The notes under the pieces: model-generated
The model's input: only the letters and a program-made list of their open reading frames with translations
Databases searched by the model: none
What the model was told of the DNA's origin: nothing
In this document: positions 8,694-18,286 of the stretch, one piece after another
Layout: the number at the start of each line of letters is the position of its first letter
Numbering within the stretch: position 1 is the first letter of the stretch
Position numbers and translations under genes: made by a program
Source: Pseudoclavibacter soli DSM 23366
Lineage (GTDB): Bacteria > Actinomycetota > Actinomycetes > Actinomycetales > Microbacteriaceae
Direction of reading: 5' to 3'
Length of the DNA: 64,000 bases
Assembly: GCF_000423505.1 (NCBI RefSeq)
Contig: NZ_KE384027.1
Location: 497,140 to 561,139 of the forward strand

Positions 8694-8702
8694 AACGAGC
8701 GA
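8679..8702 (-). terminator. Terminator of the FadR-type gene
   Basis: Stem TCGCTCG / CGAGCGA (7 bp) with a 10-base loop, followed on the minus strand by the T-rich GTTTTCGTTT. It lies just after the regulator's stop codon and overlaps the tRNA promoter. Confidence 0.55.
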
Positions 8703-8712
8703 AACTGAGTAG

Positions 8713-9525
8713 TCAGGAGTCGTCGTGTTCGACGCGAAAGACCCGCACTGCGTCGCGGTTTTCTGGGCGTTTGGTCGCGACACGCCGGTACGTGATCGTT
8801 GACTGTTCGGTGGGCTGCTCAAGTGTCGGGATGGCCGGCGCCGAGGCATGCTCATGCGGGGCACCTGCCACGATGATGAGGTCGCGGTCACCGTGATCGT
8901 TGGCGGCATGTACTGCCTCGACCAAGTCGTGCTTGACGATCGCCGCGTAGATACGTTCATGATCGGCAAGCTTCTCTTCGGGGGACGAAGACTGCACGCG
9001 GCCATCCCTAATGCCAGCCTTGACCGCGTGGGCGAGACCGTTGTAAAGCTCGGTGAGCAGGGGATTGCCGCTGGCCTCGACGAGCGCCAGGTGGAAAGGC
9101 CCTGGCGGCTCCATCACCTCGGCATCACGTTCGACGTCTGCGCGCTCTTGTTCAATGGCCTCGCGCAGCTGCTTGAGATGCTGGTCGCTGAGATCGAGTG
9201 CGGCTTTGCGTGCTGCCTCGATCTCAAGGGTGCGGCGGATGCTGAGGACGTCTTCGATGGCCTTCTCACCGAGGTAGTCGGTGAGCACCGCGCTGACGGG
9301 GCTGGTCGAACGCACGAAGGTGCCGCGCCCTGGTGCTGTCTCAAGAATGCCCAAACTCGCCAGAGAGCGCACTGCCTCTCGGATGGTGCTGCGCCCGACG
9401 TTCAGCGTTGCGCTGAGTTCGGGCTCAGTGGGGATCTTTGTGCCCACAGGCCATGTTCCGCTGGTGACGTTGTCTCGTAGCCAGGCGATGACCCGAGAGG
9501 CCCGCTTCGACCCTGTGGTGTGCAT
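8713..9525 (-). CDS. FadR/GntR-family transcriptional regulator
   Basis: 270 residues. N-terminal GntR winged helix with PTEPELSATLNVGRSTIREAVRSLASLG (about 32-60) and the GRGTFV wing (about 65-70), followed by an all-helical FCD ligand-binding domain with the conserved metal/ligand His pattern (FHLAL, DHERIYAAI, HAANDH). This subfamily senses carboxylic or sugar acids. The unusually long C-terminal tail after the FCD domain (about 40 residues) is unassigned. The start has GAGGAG upstream. No metabolic operon is adjacent on the same strand, so the regulated pathway cannot be inferred. Confidence 0.9.
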   Translation of the reverse strand: MHTTGSKRASRVIAWLRDNVTSGTWPVGTKIPTEPELSATLNVGRSTIREAVRSLASLGILETAPGRGTFVRSTSPVSAVLTDYLGEKAIEDVLSIRRTLEIEAARKAALDLSDQHLKQLREAIEQERADVERDAEVMEPPGPFHLALVEASGNPLLTELYNGLAHAVKAGIRDGRVQSSSPEEKLADHERIYAAIVKHDLVEAVHAANDHGDRDLIIVAGAPHEHASAPAIPTLEQPTEQSTITYRRVATKRPENRDAVRVFRVEHDDS

Positions 9526-9705
9526 GTCGGCTCCTCGCTCGTTGCTGTCTATCCTAAGGAGCCAGTCAAATCGGGGCGAATCGTGCCGTCATGCCCACTT
9601 CTTGTCAGCTGTGAACTTGTCATAATCTGGGTGTGGTCGCGGGGCAGTCGTATGGTTACGTGTAGTCTTTCGGCGTTGTGGAGATTTTCGGAGGGTGACC
9701 TGGGC

Positions 9706-11043
9706 ATGAGGATTCGCACACGTGGATGGCGGCTGTTCGGCAGTCTGACGCTTTCGGCGACCCTGGCGATCGGCGTTTCCGTGCTTACCCCTCCCACTCC
9801 GTCGTATGCGGCCTCTTACCCCTCTTGGGACGACATCAACAATGCCAAGCAGAATGAGTCGGCTAAGCAAGCTCAGATCACGCAGGTGCAGTCACTGATT
9901 GATGGTCTCAACAGCCAGTACGATGCCGCAGTGGCTGCGGTCGCCGCTGCGCAGAGCGATCTCGACCAGGCCCAGGCGGCCCTTGATGCTCAGCAGGCCG
10001 TCTACGACGACCTGCAGGTGCGACAGCTCAATGCGCAGGCGCAGGCTGACCAATCCAAAGCCGAAGCCGGAGCAGCCATCGCGCAGATGTATCGAAGTGG
10101 CGGTACGAACAACTCCAGCGTCAATATCTACCTCTCTGGTGATGAAGCCGACGAAGTGCTGTATCAGCTTGGAGTGATGGGGCGTGTTGGGGAGCGCAGC
10201 AGTCAGCTGTATGAGAGCGCCGTGACCGATGCCAACACAGCTTCGGCACTGCAGACTCAGGCACAGAGCGCGCTAGACCAGCTGACTGCGTTGGCTGACA
10301 CTGCAGCGCAAAAGGCTCAGGCGACCCAAGAGGCACAGGCTGCCCTTGAAGACAACCTCGCCGAGCAGCAGAGTCACGCAGCAGAGCTCACTGCTCAGCT
10401 GTCATCGCTGCAAGGCGAGACTGCAGAGCTCCAGGCGCAACGTGCCGCCGGAATCAAAGCAGAGCAGGCGGCGCGTGCCGCGGCGGCTGCGGCAGAAGCT
10501 GCACGCAAAGAAGCCCTCGCGAATCAGCCCGGCGGTTCCTCGAGTGGTTCGTCTTCGGGCAGTTCGTCTTCGGGCAGCCCGTCAGCGACGACTCCGACCG
10601 CCCCGTCAAGCAGCGGCGTCGGCTTTCCGCTGCCGTATCTGAAAGCCTCCAGCGGCTACGGATTCCGCGTGCACCCGATCTACGGCACAGTGAAGTTCCA
10701 CTATGGCACCGACTACTCGGTGCCGACAGGCACCGCGGCTCTGGCCATCGCCAACGGCACGGTCACCACTGTGGCCTTCCAGTCTGCGCGCGGCAACTAC
10801 GTCGATGTTCGTTCAGTGGTCAACGGACAGACCATCTACGCGAGATATCAGCATCTGAGCGCCTTCAACGTCAGCGTTGGCCAGAGCGTCTCCAAAGGGC
10901 AGACCATTGCTTACACCGGCAGCACGGGCGCCTCAACAGGGCCGCATCTGCACTTTGAAATCCATATTGGCAGTATCAACTACGGCAATTACACCAGTGC
11001 TGGAACGAGCGTGAACCCGGTTTCCTGGCTCGCCAGCCACTGA
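9706..11043 (+). CDS. Secreted coiled-coil M23 (LytM) peptidoglycan endopeptidase
   Basis: 445 residues. Signal peptide (RIRTRGWRLFGS then a hydrophobic stretch ending near SYAAS), a long coiled coil rich in Gln and Ala (about 45-270), a Ser/Gly linker (about 280-305) and a C-terminal M23 domain. The zinc-site motifs HYGTD and HLHFE are intact, so the enzyme should be active. The architecture matches EnvC/PcsB/RipA-like hydrolases that act in cell separation, often under FtsX control. ATG 9706 follows GGAGGGTGACC; an upstream in-frame ATG at 9652 would put extra sequence before the signal peptide. Confidence 0.92.
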   Translation: MRIRTRGWRLFGSLTLSATLAIGVSVLTPPTPSYAASYPSWDDINNAKQNESAKQAQITQVQSLIDGLNSQYDAAVAAVAAAQSDLDQAQAALDAQQAVYDDLQVRQLNAQAQADQSKAEAGAAIAQMYRSGGTNNSSVNIYLSGDEADEVLYQLGVMGRVGERSSQLYESAVTDANTASALQTQAQSALDQLTALADTAAQKAQATQEAQAALEDNLAEQQSHAAELTAQLSSLQGETAELQAQRAAGIKAEQAARAAAAAAEAARKEALANQPGGSSSGSSSGSSSSGSPSATTPTAPSSSGVGFPLPYLKASSGYGFRVHPIYGTVKFHYGTDYSVPTGTAALAIANGTVTTVAFQSARGNYVDVRSVVNGQTIYARYQHLSAFNVSVGQSVSKGQTIAYTGSTGASTGPHLHFEIHIGSINYGNYTSAGTSVNPVSWLASH

Positions 11044-11056
11044 TCGCACGAGACAC

Positions 11057-11090
11057 AAATCGGGCTCCGCCGTCAGACGGAGCCCGATTT
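11057..11090. terminator. Bidirectional terminator between the M23 gene and ppa
   Basis: Perfect 13-bp stem AAATCGGGCTCCG / CGGAGCCCGATTT with an 8-base loop, between two convergent genes. A/T-rich stem ends serve both directions. Confidence 0.88.
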
Positions 11091-11109
11091 ACGTTCTTGC
11101 TGCGCAGGG

Positions 11110-11601
11110 TCAGTGCGACTGCTCTGCCTTGAGGCGGTCGAAGCCCTCTTGGACCTCGCGCTCGGCAGCCTCAGCGCCCTCCCAACCACCGAGGGTCACC
11201 TCTTTGCCCTTCTCGAGGTCTTTGTAGTGCGCAAAGAAGTGCTCGATGCGGTCTTTGAGCTCCTGGGGCACATCAGCGATGTCTTGGATGTGATCGAAGC
11301 GCGGGTCTTTGGGCACCGCGATGATCTTGGTGTCGATGCCAGCCTCGTCTTTCATGTTCAACAGGCCGACCGGGCGCACCTTGACGCCGACGCCCGGAAA
11401 TACGGGGATCTCAGTCAGCACCAGCACGTCAACTGGGTCGCCGTCCTGGCCGAGAGTGTTCTCGAAGAAACCGTAGTCGGTCGGGTAGACGAAGTTCGTG
11501 AACAGCACGCGGTCGAGGTAGACGCGACCGGTCTCGTGATCGACCTCGTATTTATTGCGCGACCCGGCGGGGATCTCGATGACTGCGTCGTAGAACGCCA
11601 T
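11110..11601 (-). CDS. ppa: Inorganic pyrophosphatase, family I
   Basis: 163 residues, cytoplasmic Mg-dependent hydrolysis of pyrophosphate that drives biosynthetic reactions. Signature residues of the active site are visible: [18 protein letters not shown], and the metal-binding [10 protein letters not shown]. Length is normal for bacterial family I enzymes. The start has AAGGAG upstream. Monocistronic, divergent from tilS. Confidence 0.96.
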   Translation of the reverse strand: MAFYDAVIEIPAGSRNKYEVDHETGRVYLDRVLFTNFVYPTDYGFFENTLGQDGDPVDVLVLTEIPVFPGVGVKVRPVGLLNMKDEAGIDTKIIAVPKDPRFDHIQDIADVPQELKDRIEHFFAHYKDLEKGKEVTLGGWEGAEAAEREVQEGFDRLKAEQSH

Positions 11602-11727
11602 GTGATTGCTCCTTGTGGTTCGAATCGGGATTCGCTTGCGGTTGGCGGTGCAGTGGCAGGTGCCATGCCGTGGCCATCCGACCCGTTGCTATTAGATTAG
11701 TGCACGTGAGTCGACTGAACACCGCTG

Positions 11728-12756
11728 ATGGCCGTGCCTGAACGCCGCCCGCGCCTCGATGCTGCAACTGGGAGCATCCGGCATCAAGTGCGCCTGTTGC
11801 TGCAGCAGCAGCACCCGACCGCTGTGCTCGTCGCGTTGAGCGGCGGCGCTGACTCGGTCGCCCTGACTGCCGCGGTCGCTCACGTGGCTCCGAAGCTCGG
11901 GGTGCGCTGGCATGCGGTGACGGTTGATCACCAACTGCAGCCTGGCAGCGCTGAAGTCGCCGAGCGGGCTCGCCGCACAGCCGCGCACCTGGGCGCCAGC
12001 ACTGCAGCGGTGTTGCCTGTAGAGGTGGCTTCAGGTGGCAGCCTCGAAGAACAGGCGCGGGTGGCGCGTTACGCAGCTCTCGAGCGGCAGCGGCAACGCG
12101 TCGGAGCCGATCTCGTCTTGGTCGCCCACACGCTCGACGATCAGGCCGAGACCGTGCTCTTGGGCCTGGCCAGAGGGTCGGGAACACGTTCTTTGGCGGG
12201 AATGCGTCGTGTGTCGGGCACCGTGGCTCGGCCGTTACTGGGCGTGCGCAGGGAGCTGACCCGGGCATCCTGCCATGCGCAAGGCCTGCCAGTCTGGGAC
12301 GACCCGCAGAACCTTGACCCGGCATTTCTGCGGGTGCGGCTGCGCCAGCATGTGTTGCCAATGCTCGAGCGCGAGCTGGGTGGTGGCGTCGCGGCGGCGC
12401 TGGCCCGTACCGCGGCTCAGGCTGCCGATGACGACGACCTGCTTTCGCAACTGGCCGGCGAAGCCTTGGAACGGGTGCGTGCTGACGATGGTGCACTCGA
12501 CGTCGCAGCGCTGCAGGCCCTGCCGGCTGCACTGGCCACGCGGGTGATCAAGGATGCCGTCGGCGCGCGCTGCGGCCGTGGCCTGAGTGCTCGGCATGTC
12601 CACGAGGTGTATCGACTGGTGTGTGACTGGTGCGGCCAAGGCCCCATCGACGTGCCGGGCGGTCAGGTCAGGCGAGATCGCGGGCGACTGGTCATCGCGA
12701 CTAAAGTGGGGAACACAACGCACGCGGAGGAGCACACCGAGCATGGAACTGTCTGA
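11728..12756 (+). CDS. tilS: tRNA(Ile)-lysidine synthetase
   Basis: 342 residues. Modifies C34 of the CAU-anticodon tRNA-Ile to lysidine so that it reads AUA; essential in most bacteria. The PP-loop ATP-binding motif SGGADS is near residue 40, followed by HTLDDQAET, typical of the TilS N-terminal domain, and [11 protein letters not shown]. The C-terminal part is short, as in other actinobacteria. It overlaps hpt by 14 bases, the conserved tilS-hpt-ftsH order. Confidence 0.94.
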   Translation: MAVPERRPRLDAATGSIRHQVRLLLQQQHPTAVLVALSGGADSVALTAAVAHVAPKLGVRWHAVTVDHQLQPGSAEVAERARRTAAHLGASTAAVLPVEVASGGSLEEQARVARYAALERQRQRVGADLVLVAHTLDDQAETVLLGLARGSGTRSLAGMRRVSGTVARPLLGVRRELTRASCHAQGLPVWDDPQNLDPAFLRVRLRQHVLPMLERELGGGVAAALARTAAQAADDDDLLSQLAGEALERVRADDGALDVAALQALPAALATRVIKDAVGARCGRGLSARHVHEVYRLVCDWCGQGPIDVPGGQVRRDRGRLVIATKVGNTTHAEEHTEHGTV

Positions 12757-13294
12757 TATCGCCGACGACCTGAAAGAGGTGCTGCTCACCCCTGAGCAGA
12801 TCGACGAGCGCATTGCTGAGATGGCGCGCGAAATTGAGCGCGACTACGCAGGCAAAGACGTGCTGCTGGTGGGGGTGCTCAAAGGCGCGGTGATGGTGAT
12901 GGCCGACCTGTCTCGCGAACTCAAGCTGCCGGTGAAGATGGACTGGATGGCCGTGTCATCGTACGGTTCGGGTACCAAATCGTCTGGCGTCGTGCGCATT
13001 CTGAAAGACCTCGACACTGATCTGCACGGCAAGCACGTGCTCATCGTCGAAGACGTCATCGACTCTGGGCTCACTTTGTCATGGCTGAAGCGCAACCTGC
13101 GCTCGCGTGGCACCGAGTCGATCGAGATCTGCGCGCTGCTGCGCAAGCCAGAGGCGCTCGCCGTCGAGATCGATGTGAAGTATGTCGGCTTCGACATTCC
13201 CGTCGACTTTGTGATCGGTTACGGACTTGACTTCGATGAGCGTTACCGCAACGTGAAGGGCGTGGGCATCTTAAAGCCCGAGGTCTACAGCTGA
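12743..13294 (+). CDS. hpt: Hypoxanthine phosphoribosyltransferase
   Basis: 183 residues, purine salvage (hypoxanthine or guanine + PRPP). The PRPP motif [14 protein letters not shown], the [14 protein letters not shown] loop and the C-terminal [12 protein letters not shown] are all intact. The ATG at 12743 follows GGAGGAG and lies inside the tilS 3' end, so expression is coupled to tilS. Confidence 0.96.
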   Translation: MELSDIADDLKEVLLTPEQIDERIAEMAREIERDYAGKDVLLVGVLKGAVMVMADLSRELKLPVKMDWMAVSSYGSGTKSSGVVRILKDLDTDLHGKHVLIVEDVIDSGLTLSWLKRNLRSRGTESIEICALLRKPEALAVEIDVKYVGFDIPVDFVIGYGLDFDERYRNVKGVGILKPEVYS

Positions 13295-13402
13295 TCTCAG
13301 AGCTCCTGCCAAGCGCATCGCTGCCCGCTCACAGCGAACACGCAGTAGGACGATGGCTCGCGTCAAGTAGCATGGGTGATCAGTACTTCTCAGGACGAAA
13401 GG

Positions 13403-15415
13403 GTGAGGCGCACGCCCGCATCTATGAACACTCTGAAACGCATCGCGAAGGGTCCCATCTTCTGGATCGTCGCCGCACTGGTCATCGTGCTGATCGGCAT
13501 GAATATCGCATCGGCGTTCGGCGGCTACCAGAAGATCACCACCTCTGAGGGGCTCGATCTGCTCAAGCAGAATAAAGCCACCGAGGCGATCATCATGGAC
13601 TCCGAGCAGCGGGTCGACCTCACACTCAGCGAAGGGTATGAGAATCACGGCACGCAGGTGCAGTTCTACTACTCGCAGGGGCGTGCTGCCGACGTGGTCA
13701 AGGCCGTCGACGACTCAAGCCTGAGCGACGGTTACGACGACACTGTCACTCAGCCCAACGTGTTCACCAACATGTTGGTAACGCTCATTCCGTTCCTGCT
13801 GATCGGCGTCGTGTTCTGGTTCCTGCTCTCACGTATGCAGGGCGCCGGCGGCGGCGGCGTGATGAACTTCGGCAAGTCGAAGGCCAAGATGGTCAGCAAA
13901 GACCACCCGCAGGTCACGTTCAAAGACGTCGCCGGTGTCGACGAGGCACTGGGCGAGCTTGAAGAGATCAAAGACTTTCTGCGCGAGCCAGAGAAATTCC
14001 GCGCCGTGGGCGCACGCATTCCCAAGGGTGTGCTGCTCTATGGCCCCCCTGGCACGGGTAAAACACTGCTGGCTCGTGCTGTGGCCGGCGAAGCCGGAGT
14101 GCCCTTTTTCTCGATCTCTGGCTCTGACTTCGTCGAGATGTTCGTGGGCGTTGGCGCCTCGCGCGTTCGCGACTTGTTCGAACAGGCCAAAGAAAACGCG
14201 CCGGCCATCATCTTCATCGACGAGATCGACGCCGTTGGTCGCCATCGCGGTGCCGGCATGGGCGGCGGTCACGATGAGCGCGAACAGACCTTGAACCAGC
14301 TGCTGGTCGAGATGGACGGCTTCGACCCCAATACGAATGTGATCCTGATCGCGGCCACCAACCGTCCCGACATCCTCGATCCGGCGCTGCTGCGCCCGGG
14401 GCGTTTCGACCGTCAGGTCGCCGTCGAGGCGCCCGATATGGAGGGGCGCAAGAAGATTCTCGAGGTGCACGCTGCCAATAAACCACTGGCGCCCGATGTC
14501 GACTTGGGCCTGGTTGCCAAGCGCACCCCCGGATTCACCGGTGCCGATCTGGCCAACGTGCTCAATGAGGCCGCCCTGCTGACAGCACGCTCCAATGCGC
14601 AGATCATCGACAACCGCGCGCTCGACGAAGCGATCGACCGCGTGATCGCCGGCCCGCAGAAGCGTTCGCGAGTCATGCGCGACCACGAGCGCCTGGTCAC
14701 GGCCTATCACGAGGGCGGGCACGCATTGGTGGCAGCGTCGCTGAACCACACCGACCCAGTGACCAAGATCACGATCCTGCCGCGTGGGCGTGCCCTCGGC
14801 TACACCATGGTCATGCCCGCCGACGACAAGTACTCCGTGACTCGCAACGAACTGCTCGACCAGCTTTCTTACGCGATGGGCGGGCGAGTCGCTGAAGAGA
14901 TCGTGTTCCACGATCCCACCAGCGGTGCCTCGAACGATATCGACAAGGCAACCTCGACGGCACGCAAGATGGTCACCGAATACGGCATGAGCGCGGCACT
15001 CGGCACGGTCAAGCTCGGTGAGTCAGACGGCGAGGTCTTCCTCGGCCGCAGCATGGGCTCCACCCGCGACTACTCTGACGGCGTTGCCGAGCAGATCGAC
15101 GTCGAGGTGCGACAGCTGCTCGATAATGCCAACACCGAGGCTTGGGAGGCTCTCACCACCAACCGTGCCGTGCTCGACCGCTTGGCCACTGAGCTGCTCG
15201 AACACGAGACCCTCAACGAGCCAGAGCTCGAGCGAATCTTCGCCGATGTCAAAAAGCTGCCCGAGCGCAGCCAGTGGCTGTCGAACCCGGATCGTCCAGT
15301 CTCTGACCAGCCGCCGGTGCCGGTGCCGGCCAAGGTTGCCGCCGACCCCGAGATCGTCGAGACTGAGGCAGCCGAGCACTCGGCGCCTGCGAACGGCGAC
15401 GACGAGAAGCACTAA
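13403..15415 (+). CDS. ftsH: ATP-dependent membrane zinc metalloprotease FtsH
   Basis: About 670 residues. Two N-terminal transmembrane segments enclosing an extracytoplasmic domain, an AAA+ module with Walker A GPPGTGKT (about 214-221) and Walker B IIFIDEID, the second region of homology ([20 protein letters not shown]), then the zinc-protease motif HEGGH (about 436-440). It degrades misfolded membrane proteins and regulators. GTG 13403 is chosen for its AGGA 7 bases upstream; ATG 13424 is an alternative with a poorly spaced Shine-Dalgarno. folE starts immediately after the stop. Confidence 0.96.
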   Translation: MRRTPASMNTLKRIAKGPIFWIVAALVIVLIGMNIASAFGGYQKITTSEGLDLLKQNKATEAIIMDSEQRVDLTLSEGYENHGTQVQFYYSQGRAADVVKAVDDSSLSDGYDDTVTQPNVFTNMLVTLIPFLLIGVVFWFLLSRMQGAGGGGVMNFGKSKAKMVSKDHPQVTFKDVAGVDEALGELEEIKDFLREPEKFRAVGARIPKGVLLYGPPGTGKTLLARAVAGEAGVPFFSISGSDFVEMFVGVGASRVRDLFEQAKENAPAIIFIDEIDAVGRHRGAGMGGGHDEREQTLNQLLVEMDGFDPNTNVILIAATNRPDILDPALLRPGRFDRQVAVEAPDMEGRKKILEVHAANKPLAPDVDLGLVAKRTPGFTGADLANVLNEAALLTARSNAQIIDNRALDEAIDRVIAGPQKRSRVMRDHERLVTAYHEGGHALVAASLNHTDPVTKITILPRGRALGYTMVMPADDKYSVTRNELLDQLSYAMGGRVAEEIVFHDPTSGASNDIDKATSTARKMVTEYGMSAALGTVKLGESDGEVFLGRSMGSTRDYSDGVAEQIDVEVRQLLDNANTEAWEALTTNRAVLDRLATELLEHETLNEPELERIFADVKKLPERSQWLSNPDRPVSDQPPVPVPAKVAADPEIVETEAAEHSAPANGDDEKH

Positions 15416-15985
15416 ATGATCGACCAGGCCGGAGTCGCCCGGGCAACCCGAGACTACCTTCGTGCGGTAGGGCTCGACCCTGATGATCCCGTGCTGCGAG
15501 AGACGCCACAACGGGTGGCTCAGGCCGCTGTCGAGCTGTTCGCCGGGGTGGGGGCCGCCCCCGAGTCTGTGTTTGCCACCACGCTTCCCGCGCCGTCAGG
15601 AGATCTGGTTGCGATGACGGGAATCCGCGTGCGGTCGGTCTGCGCTCATCATCTGCTGCCCGTCTATGGCACTGCCAGCATCGCCTACCTGCCAGGAGAC
15701 CGCATCGCCGGGCTGGGAGCGCTGCCCAGACTGGTCGATCTGCTCGCTTCGCGACCGCAGCTGCAAGAGGGGCTCACCGCCGACTTGGCAGAGGCGCTGC
15801 AGCAGCATTTGGGCGCCCGCGGGGCTCTGGTGGTGTTGCGCACCCATCAAGACTGTGTGAGTGCCAGAGGTGCGCGGCAAGACGACGCACACACCGTGAC
15901 CGTTGCAGCCCGGGGAGAACTCGACACCCCGGCGGGGCGCCAGCTGGCCCTGGCAGCGCTGCAGCTCGATGAGCGAGAGCGGTGA
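15416..15985 (+). CDS. folE: GTP cyclohydrolase I, divergent active site
   Basis: 189 residues, first step of tetrahydrofolate synthesis (GTP to dihydroneopterin triphosphate). The family fold is clear (ETPQRVAQ, HHLLPVYG, RPQLQE, SARGARQ) and the zinc Cys residues C76 and C147 and H79 are kept. Several normally strict positions differ: CEHH reads CAHH, GLSK reads GLGA, and the residue normally His two before the second zinc Cys is Gln (HQDC). Whether these are usual for this lineage or signal altered activity cannot be told here. ATG abuts the ftsH stop; folP follows at once. Confidence 0.88.
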   Translation: MIDQAGVARATRDYLRAVGLDPDDPVLRETPQRVAQAAVELFAGVGAAPESVFATTLPAPSGDLVAMTGIRVRSVCAHHLLPVYGTASIAYLPGDRIAGLGALPRLVDLLASRPQLQEGLTADLAEALQQHLGARGALVVLRTHQDCVSARGARQDDAHTVTVAARGELDTPAGRQLALAALQLDERER

Positions 15986-15987
15986 TC

Positions 15988-16833
15988 ATGGCCGATCTGT
16001 CTCTTCCGCTGGTCATGGGGGTACTCAACGTCACGCCCGATTCGTTCAGCGACGGCGGCCAGTGGCTGCAGCCGGATCGAGCGCTTGACCACGCTCGAAC
16101 GTTGGTTGCCGAAGGCGCGGGCATCATCGACGTCGGCGGTGAGTCCACGCGGCCGGGCAGTATCCGAGTCGACGTGGCCACCGAACTCGACAGAGTGCTG
16201 CCCGTCGTCGAGCGCTTGGTTGCCGAGGGTATCGAGGTCAGCGTTGACACCATGAACGCCGAAACCGCGGTTCGTGTCGCGCAACTGGGCGTCCGATACA
16301 TCAACGATGTCTCTGGCGGGCTGGCCGACCCCGATATGCTCGCGGCAGTCGCCAACACTGATGCGGTCTATATCTGCTCGCACTGGCGGGGGCTGCTGGC
16401 CGACGCGGATGCTGCAGCCACGTACCATGACGTCACCGAAGAAGTGCTCGCTGAGCTGTCTGCACGGCTCGACGCAGCGCGCTCAGCAGGCATTCCCGAC
16501 GAGCGGCTCATCAGCGACCCGGGGCTCGGCTTCAGCAAACGCACTGACCACAACTGGCAGCTGCTGGCAAACCTCGATCGCTTTGTCGGGCTCGGGCTGC
16601 CGGTGCTGGTGGGAGCGAGCCGCAAGCGCTTCATCTCAGAGACCGTGCCGCAGGCGCTGCGCACCGGGCCCACGGCAGATGCCACACTGGCGAACCAAGC
16701 GCGTGATGCTGCCACGGCTGTGGTTGCTGCCATGCTCTTCGACCGCGGCATATGGGGGTGGCGAGTGCATAATGCGGCAGCCACCTCGGCTGCGCTCGCG
16801 GTCGCACATGAACTGAGGAGGCGTGGTGCCTGA
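15988..16833 (+). CDS. folP: Dihydropteroate synthase
   Basis: 281 residues, joins p-aminobenzoate to the pterin; the sulfonamide target. All family motifs are intact: MGVLNVTPDSFSDGG near the N-terminus, GGESTRPGS, DPGLGFSK, and GASRKRFI. ATG 15988 is preferred for its spacing from GAGAG; a GTG at 15982 overlapping the folE stop as GTGA is possible. It ends inside folB (GTGCCTGA). Confidence 0.96.
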   Translation: MADLSLPLVMGVLNVTPDSFSDGGQWLQPDRALDHARTLVAEGAGIIDVGGESTRPGSIRVDVATELDRVLPVVERLVAEGIEVSVDTMNAETAVRVAQLGVRYINDVSGGLADPDMLAAVANTDAVYICSHWRGLLADADAAATYHDVTEEVLAELSARLDAARSAGIPDERLISDPGLGFSKRTDHNWQLLANLDRFVGLGLPVLVGASRKRFISETVPQALRTGPTADATLANQARDAATAVVAAMLFDRGIWGWRVHNAAATSAALAVAHELRRRGA

Positions 16834-17233
16834 GTCGAAGACGGGGTGCACGCTCGACGTAATTGCATTGCGCGGCATTCGGGCACGCGGCCGCCACGGC
16901 GTGTTCGAGGCAGAACAGCAGTTGGGGCAGACATTCATTGTGGATGTCGACCTGTACGTTGATCTGGCTCGAGCCGCAGCCACAGATGACTTGGCCTGTA
17001 CCGTCGACTATGGCGCCGTCGCGCTGCGCGTGGTCGAGCGCATCACGGGTGCACCGGTGGCGCTCATCGAACGCTTGGCTGCGCTGATTGTCGACGATCT
17101 GCTGGTCATCGACGGGGTGCACGAGGTCACCGTCACCGTGCACAAACCGCAGGCCCCGATCACCGTGCCCTTTGATGACGTGAGCGTTCGTCTGCATCGC
17201 GCTCGTGAGTATCGAGGGGGCGCAGATGCCTGA
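16826..17233 (+). CDS. folB: Dihydroneopterin aldolase
   Basis: 135 residues, converts dihydroneopterin to 6-hydroxymethyl-dihydropterin. The conserved substrate-binding Glu lies in RHGVFEAEQQLGQ and the catalytic Lys in TVHKPQAPI. GAGGAGG at 16815-16821 favours the GTG at 16826 over the GTG at 16823. It overlaps folP and folK at both ends. Confidence 0.94.
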   Translation: MPESKTGCTLDVIALRGIRARGRHGVFEAEQQLGQTFIVDVDLYVDLARAAATDDLACTVDYGAVALRVVERITGAPVALIERLAALIVDDLLVIDGVHEVTVTVHKPQAPITVPFDDVSVRLHRAREYRGGADA

Positions 17234-17729
17234 ACCAGTCGCTCGTCGTGCCGTCATCGCGCTGGGCAGCAACTTGGGACAACGGCATGAGACACTCGAC
17301 TCGGCGGTTGCTGCGCTGAGCGAGCTTTCGCAGATCACGGTGCAGGCGGTTTCGCCCGTGCACGAGACCGTGGCCGTCTCGCTCGACGGCCCCGATCCGG
17401 AGCGTCCGCGTTTCGCCAATGCCGTCGCGGTGGTGACCACCACGTTGACTCCTGAGCAGCTGCTGGCACAGCTGCAGCGCACCGAGCGAGAGCACCACAG
17501 GGTGCGGCACGAGCGCTGGGGAGACCGCACCCTCGATCTCGACCTTATCGACTATGAAGGTGAGACTCGAGCATCCACCGCGCTGACCATCCCGCACCCG
17601 CGCGCGGCCGAACGCGCGTTCGTGTTGGAGCCTTGGGCCGATATCGAACCCGAGGCAGTGCTCGCAGGCACGCCGATTCGGCAGCTGCTCGAAAAGCTGC
17701 GAGCGCAATCCCCCGAGGAGACGCGATGA
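17226..17729 (+). CDS. folK: 6-hydroxymethyl-dihydropterin pyrophosphokinase
   Basis: 167 residues, activates the pterin alcohol for FolP. Motifs ALGSNLGQR near the N-terminus and RWGDRTLDLDLIDY are intact, with the IPHPRAAERAFVLEP motif following. The ATG at 17226 has GAGGGGG upstream and overlaps the folB stop as ATGCCTGA; its own stop overlaps the next gene as ATGA. Confidence 0.95.
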   Translation: MPEPVARRAVIALGSNLGQRHETLDSAVAALSELSQITVQAVSPVHETVAVSLDGPDPERPRFANAVAVVTTTLTPEQLLAQLQRTEREHHRVRHERWGDRTLDLDLIDYEGETRASTALTIPHPRAAERAFVLEPWADIEPEAVLAGTPIRQLLEKLRAQSPEETR

Positions 17730-18286
17730 AACCGCTGAGGATCACTCGCCTGGCTCTGATCGCGGTGATTTTTGCGGGCTTCGGCTGGGCCGCCCAGACC
17801 AGTCTGTCGCGATTCGGCTGGCCGCAGATCGTGCCACCGTGGTCGCTTCCCGTGGTGCTCGTGCTGATCATCGTCATCGAGCTCGCGCTCGCTTGGCACG
17901 TACGATCACGGGTGCATCGCCGCGTAGAAGAGCGGCGTGAGCACGGCGAAGCACACACAGAACCAGTCGACCCCTTCTTTGCGCTGCGGGTGCTGCTGCT
18001 GGCCAAGGCCTGCGCAGTCACTGGAGCTGTGCTCGGCGGCCTGCTGATCGGGCTGCTGGTCTTTGCGCTGTTGCCGCCGGCGAGTCCGTCGACGGCGACG
18101 GTGCTGCCTTTGGCGGTGACTGCCGGGGTCAGCCTGTTGCTGGCCGTCGCCGGCTGGGTCGCTGAACGCTGGTGTCGACTGCCGCCCGACGACCCAACCT
18201 CGGGGTCTGAGTCGGGTACGTCGGGCACCGACCCATCGACCGCTGCCGCACGGCAGACGCTGCGTGCACGGGAGCACCGCTCATGA
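17726..18286 (+). CDS. DUF3180 membrane protein
   Basis: 186 residues with four predicted transmembrane segments in two pairs (about 6-24, 33-54, then about 90-118 and 125-148) and a polar Ser/Asp-rich C-terminal tail. Corresponds to DUF3180, an actinobacterial family regularly found after folK. No catalytic motif is visible. Coupled on both sides by ATGA overlaps, so it is part of the folate operon, but its role is unknown. Confidence 0.88.
   Translation: MKPLRITRLALIAVIFAGFGWAAQTSLSRFGWPQIVPPWSLPVVLVLIIVIELALAWHVRSRVHRRVEERREHGEAHTEPVDPFFALRVLLLAKACAVTGAVLGGLLIGLLVFALLPPASPSTATVLPLAVTAGVSLLLAVAGWVAERWCRLPPDDPTSGSESGTSGTDPSTAAARQTLRAREHRS

Noticed and set aside
9706-11043. Ser/Gly linker repeats in the M23 protein as a variable repeat region
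   Set aside because: The repeats are short and imperfect and typical of a flexible linker between coiled coil and peptidase domain.
12743-12756. 14-base overlap between tilS and hpt suspected as a frameshift
   Set aside because: Both proteins have complete family termini and the overlap is the normal coupling of these genes.
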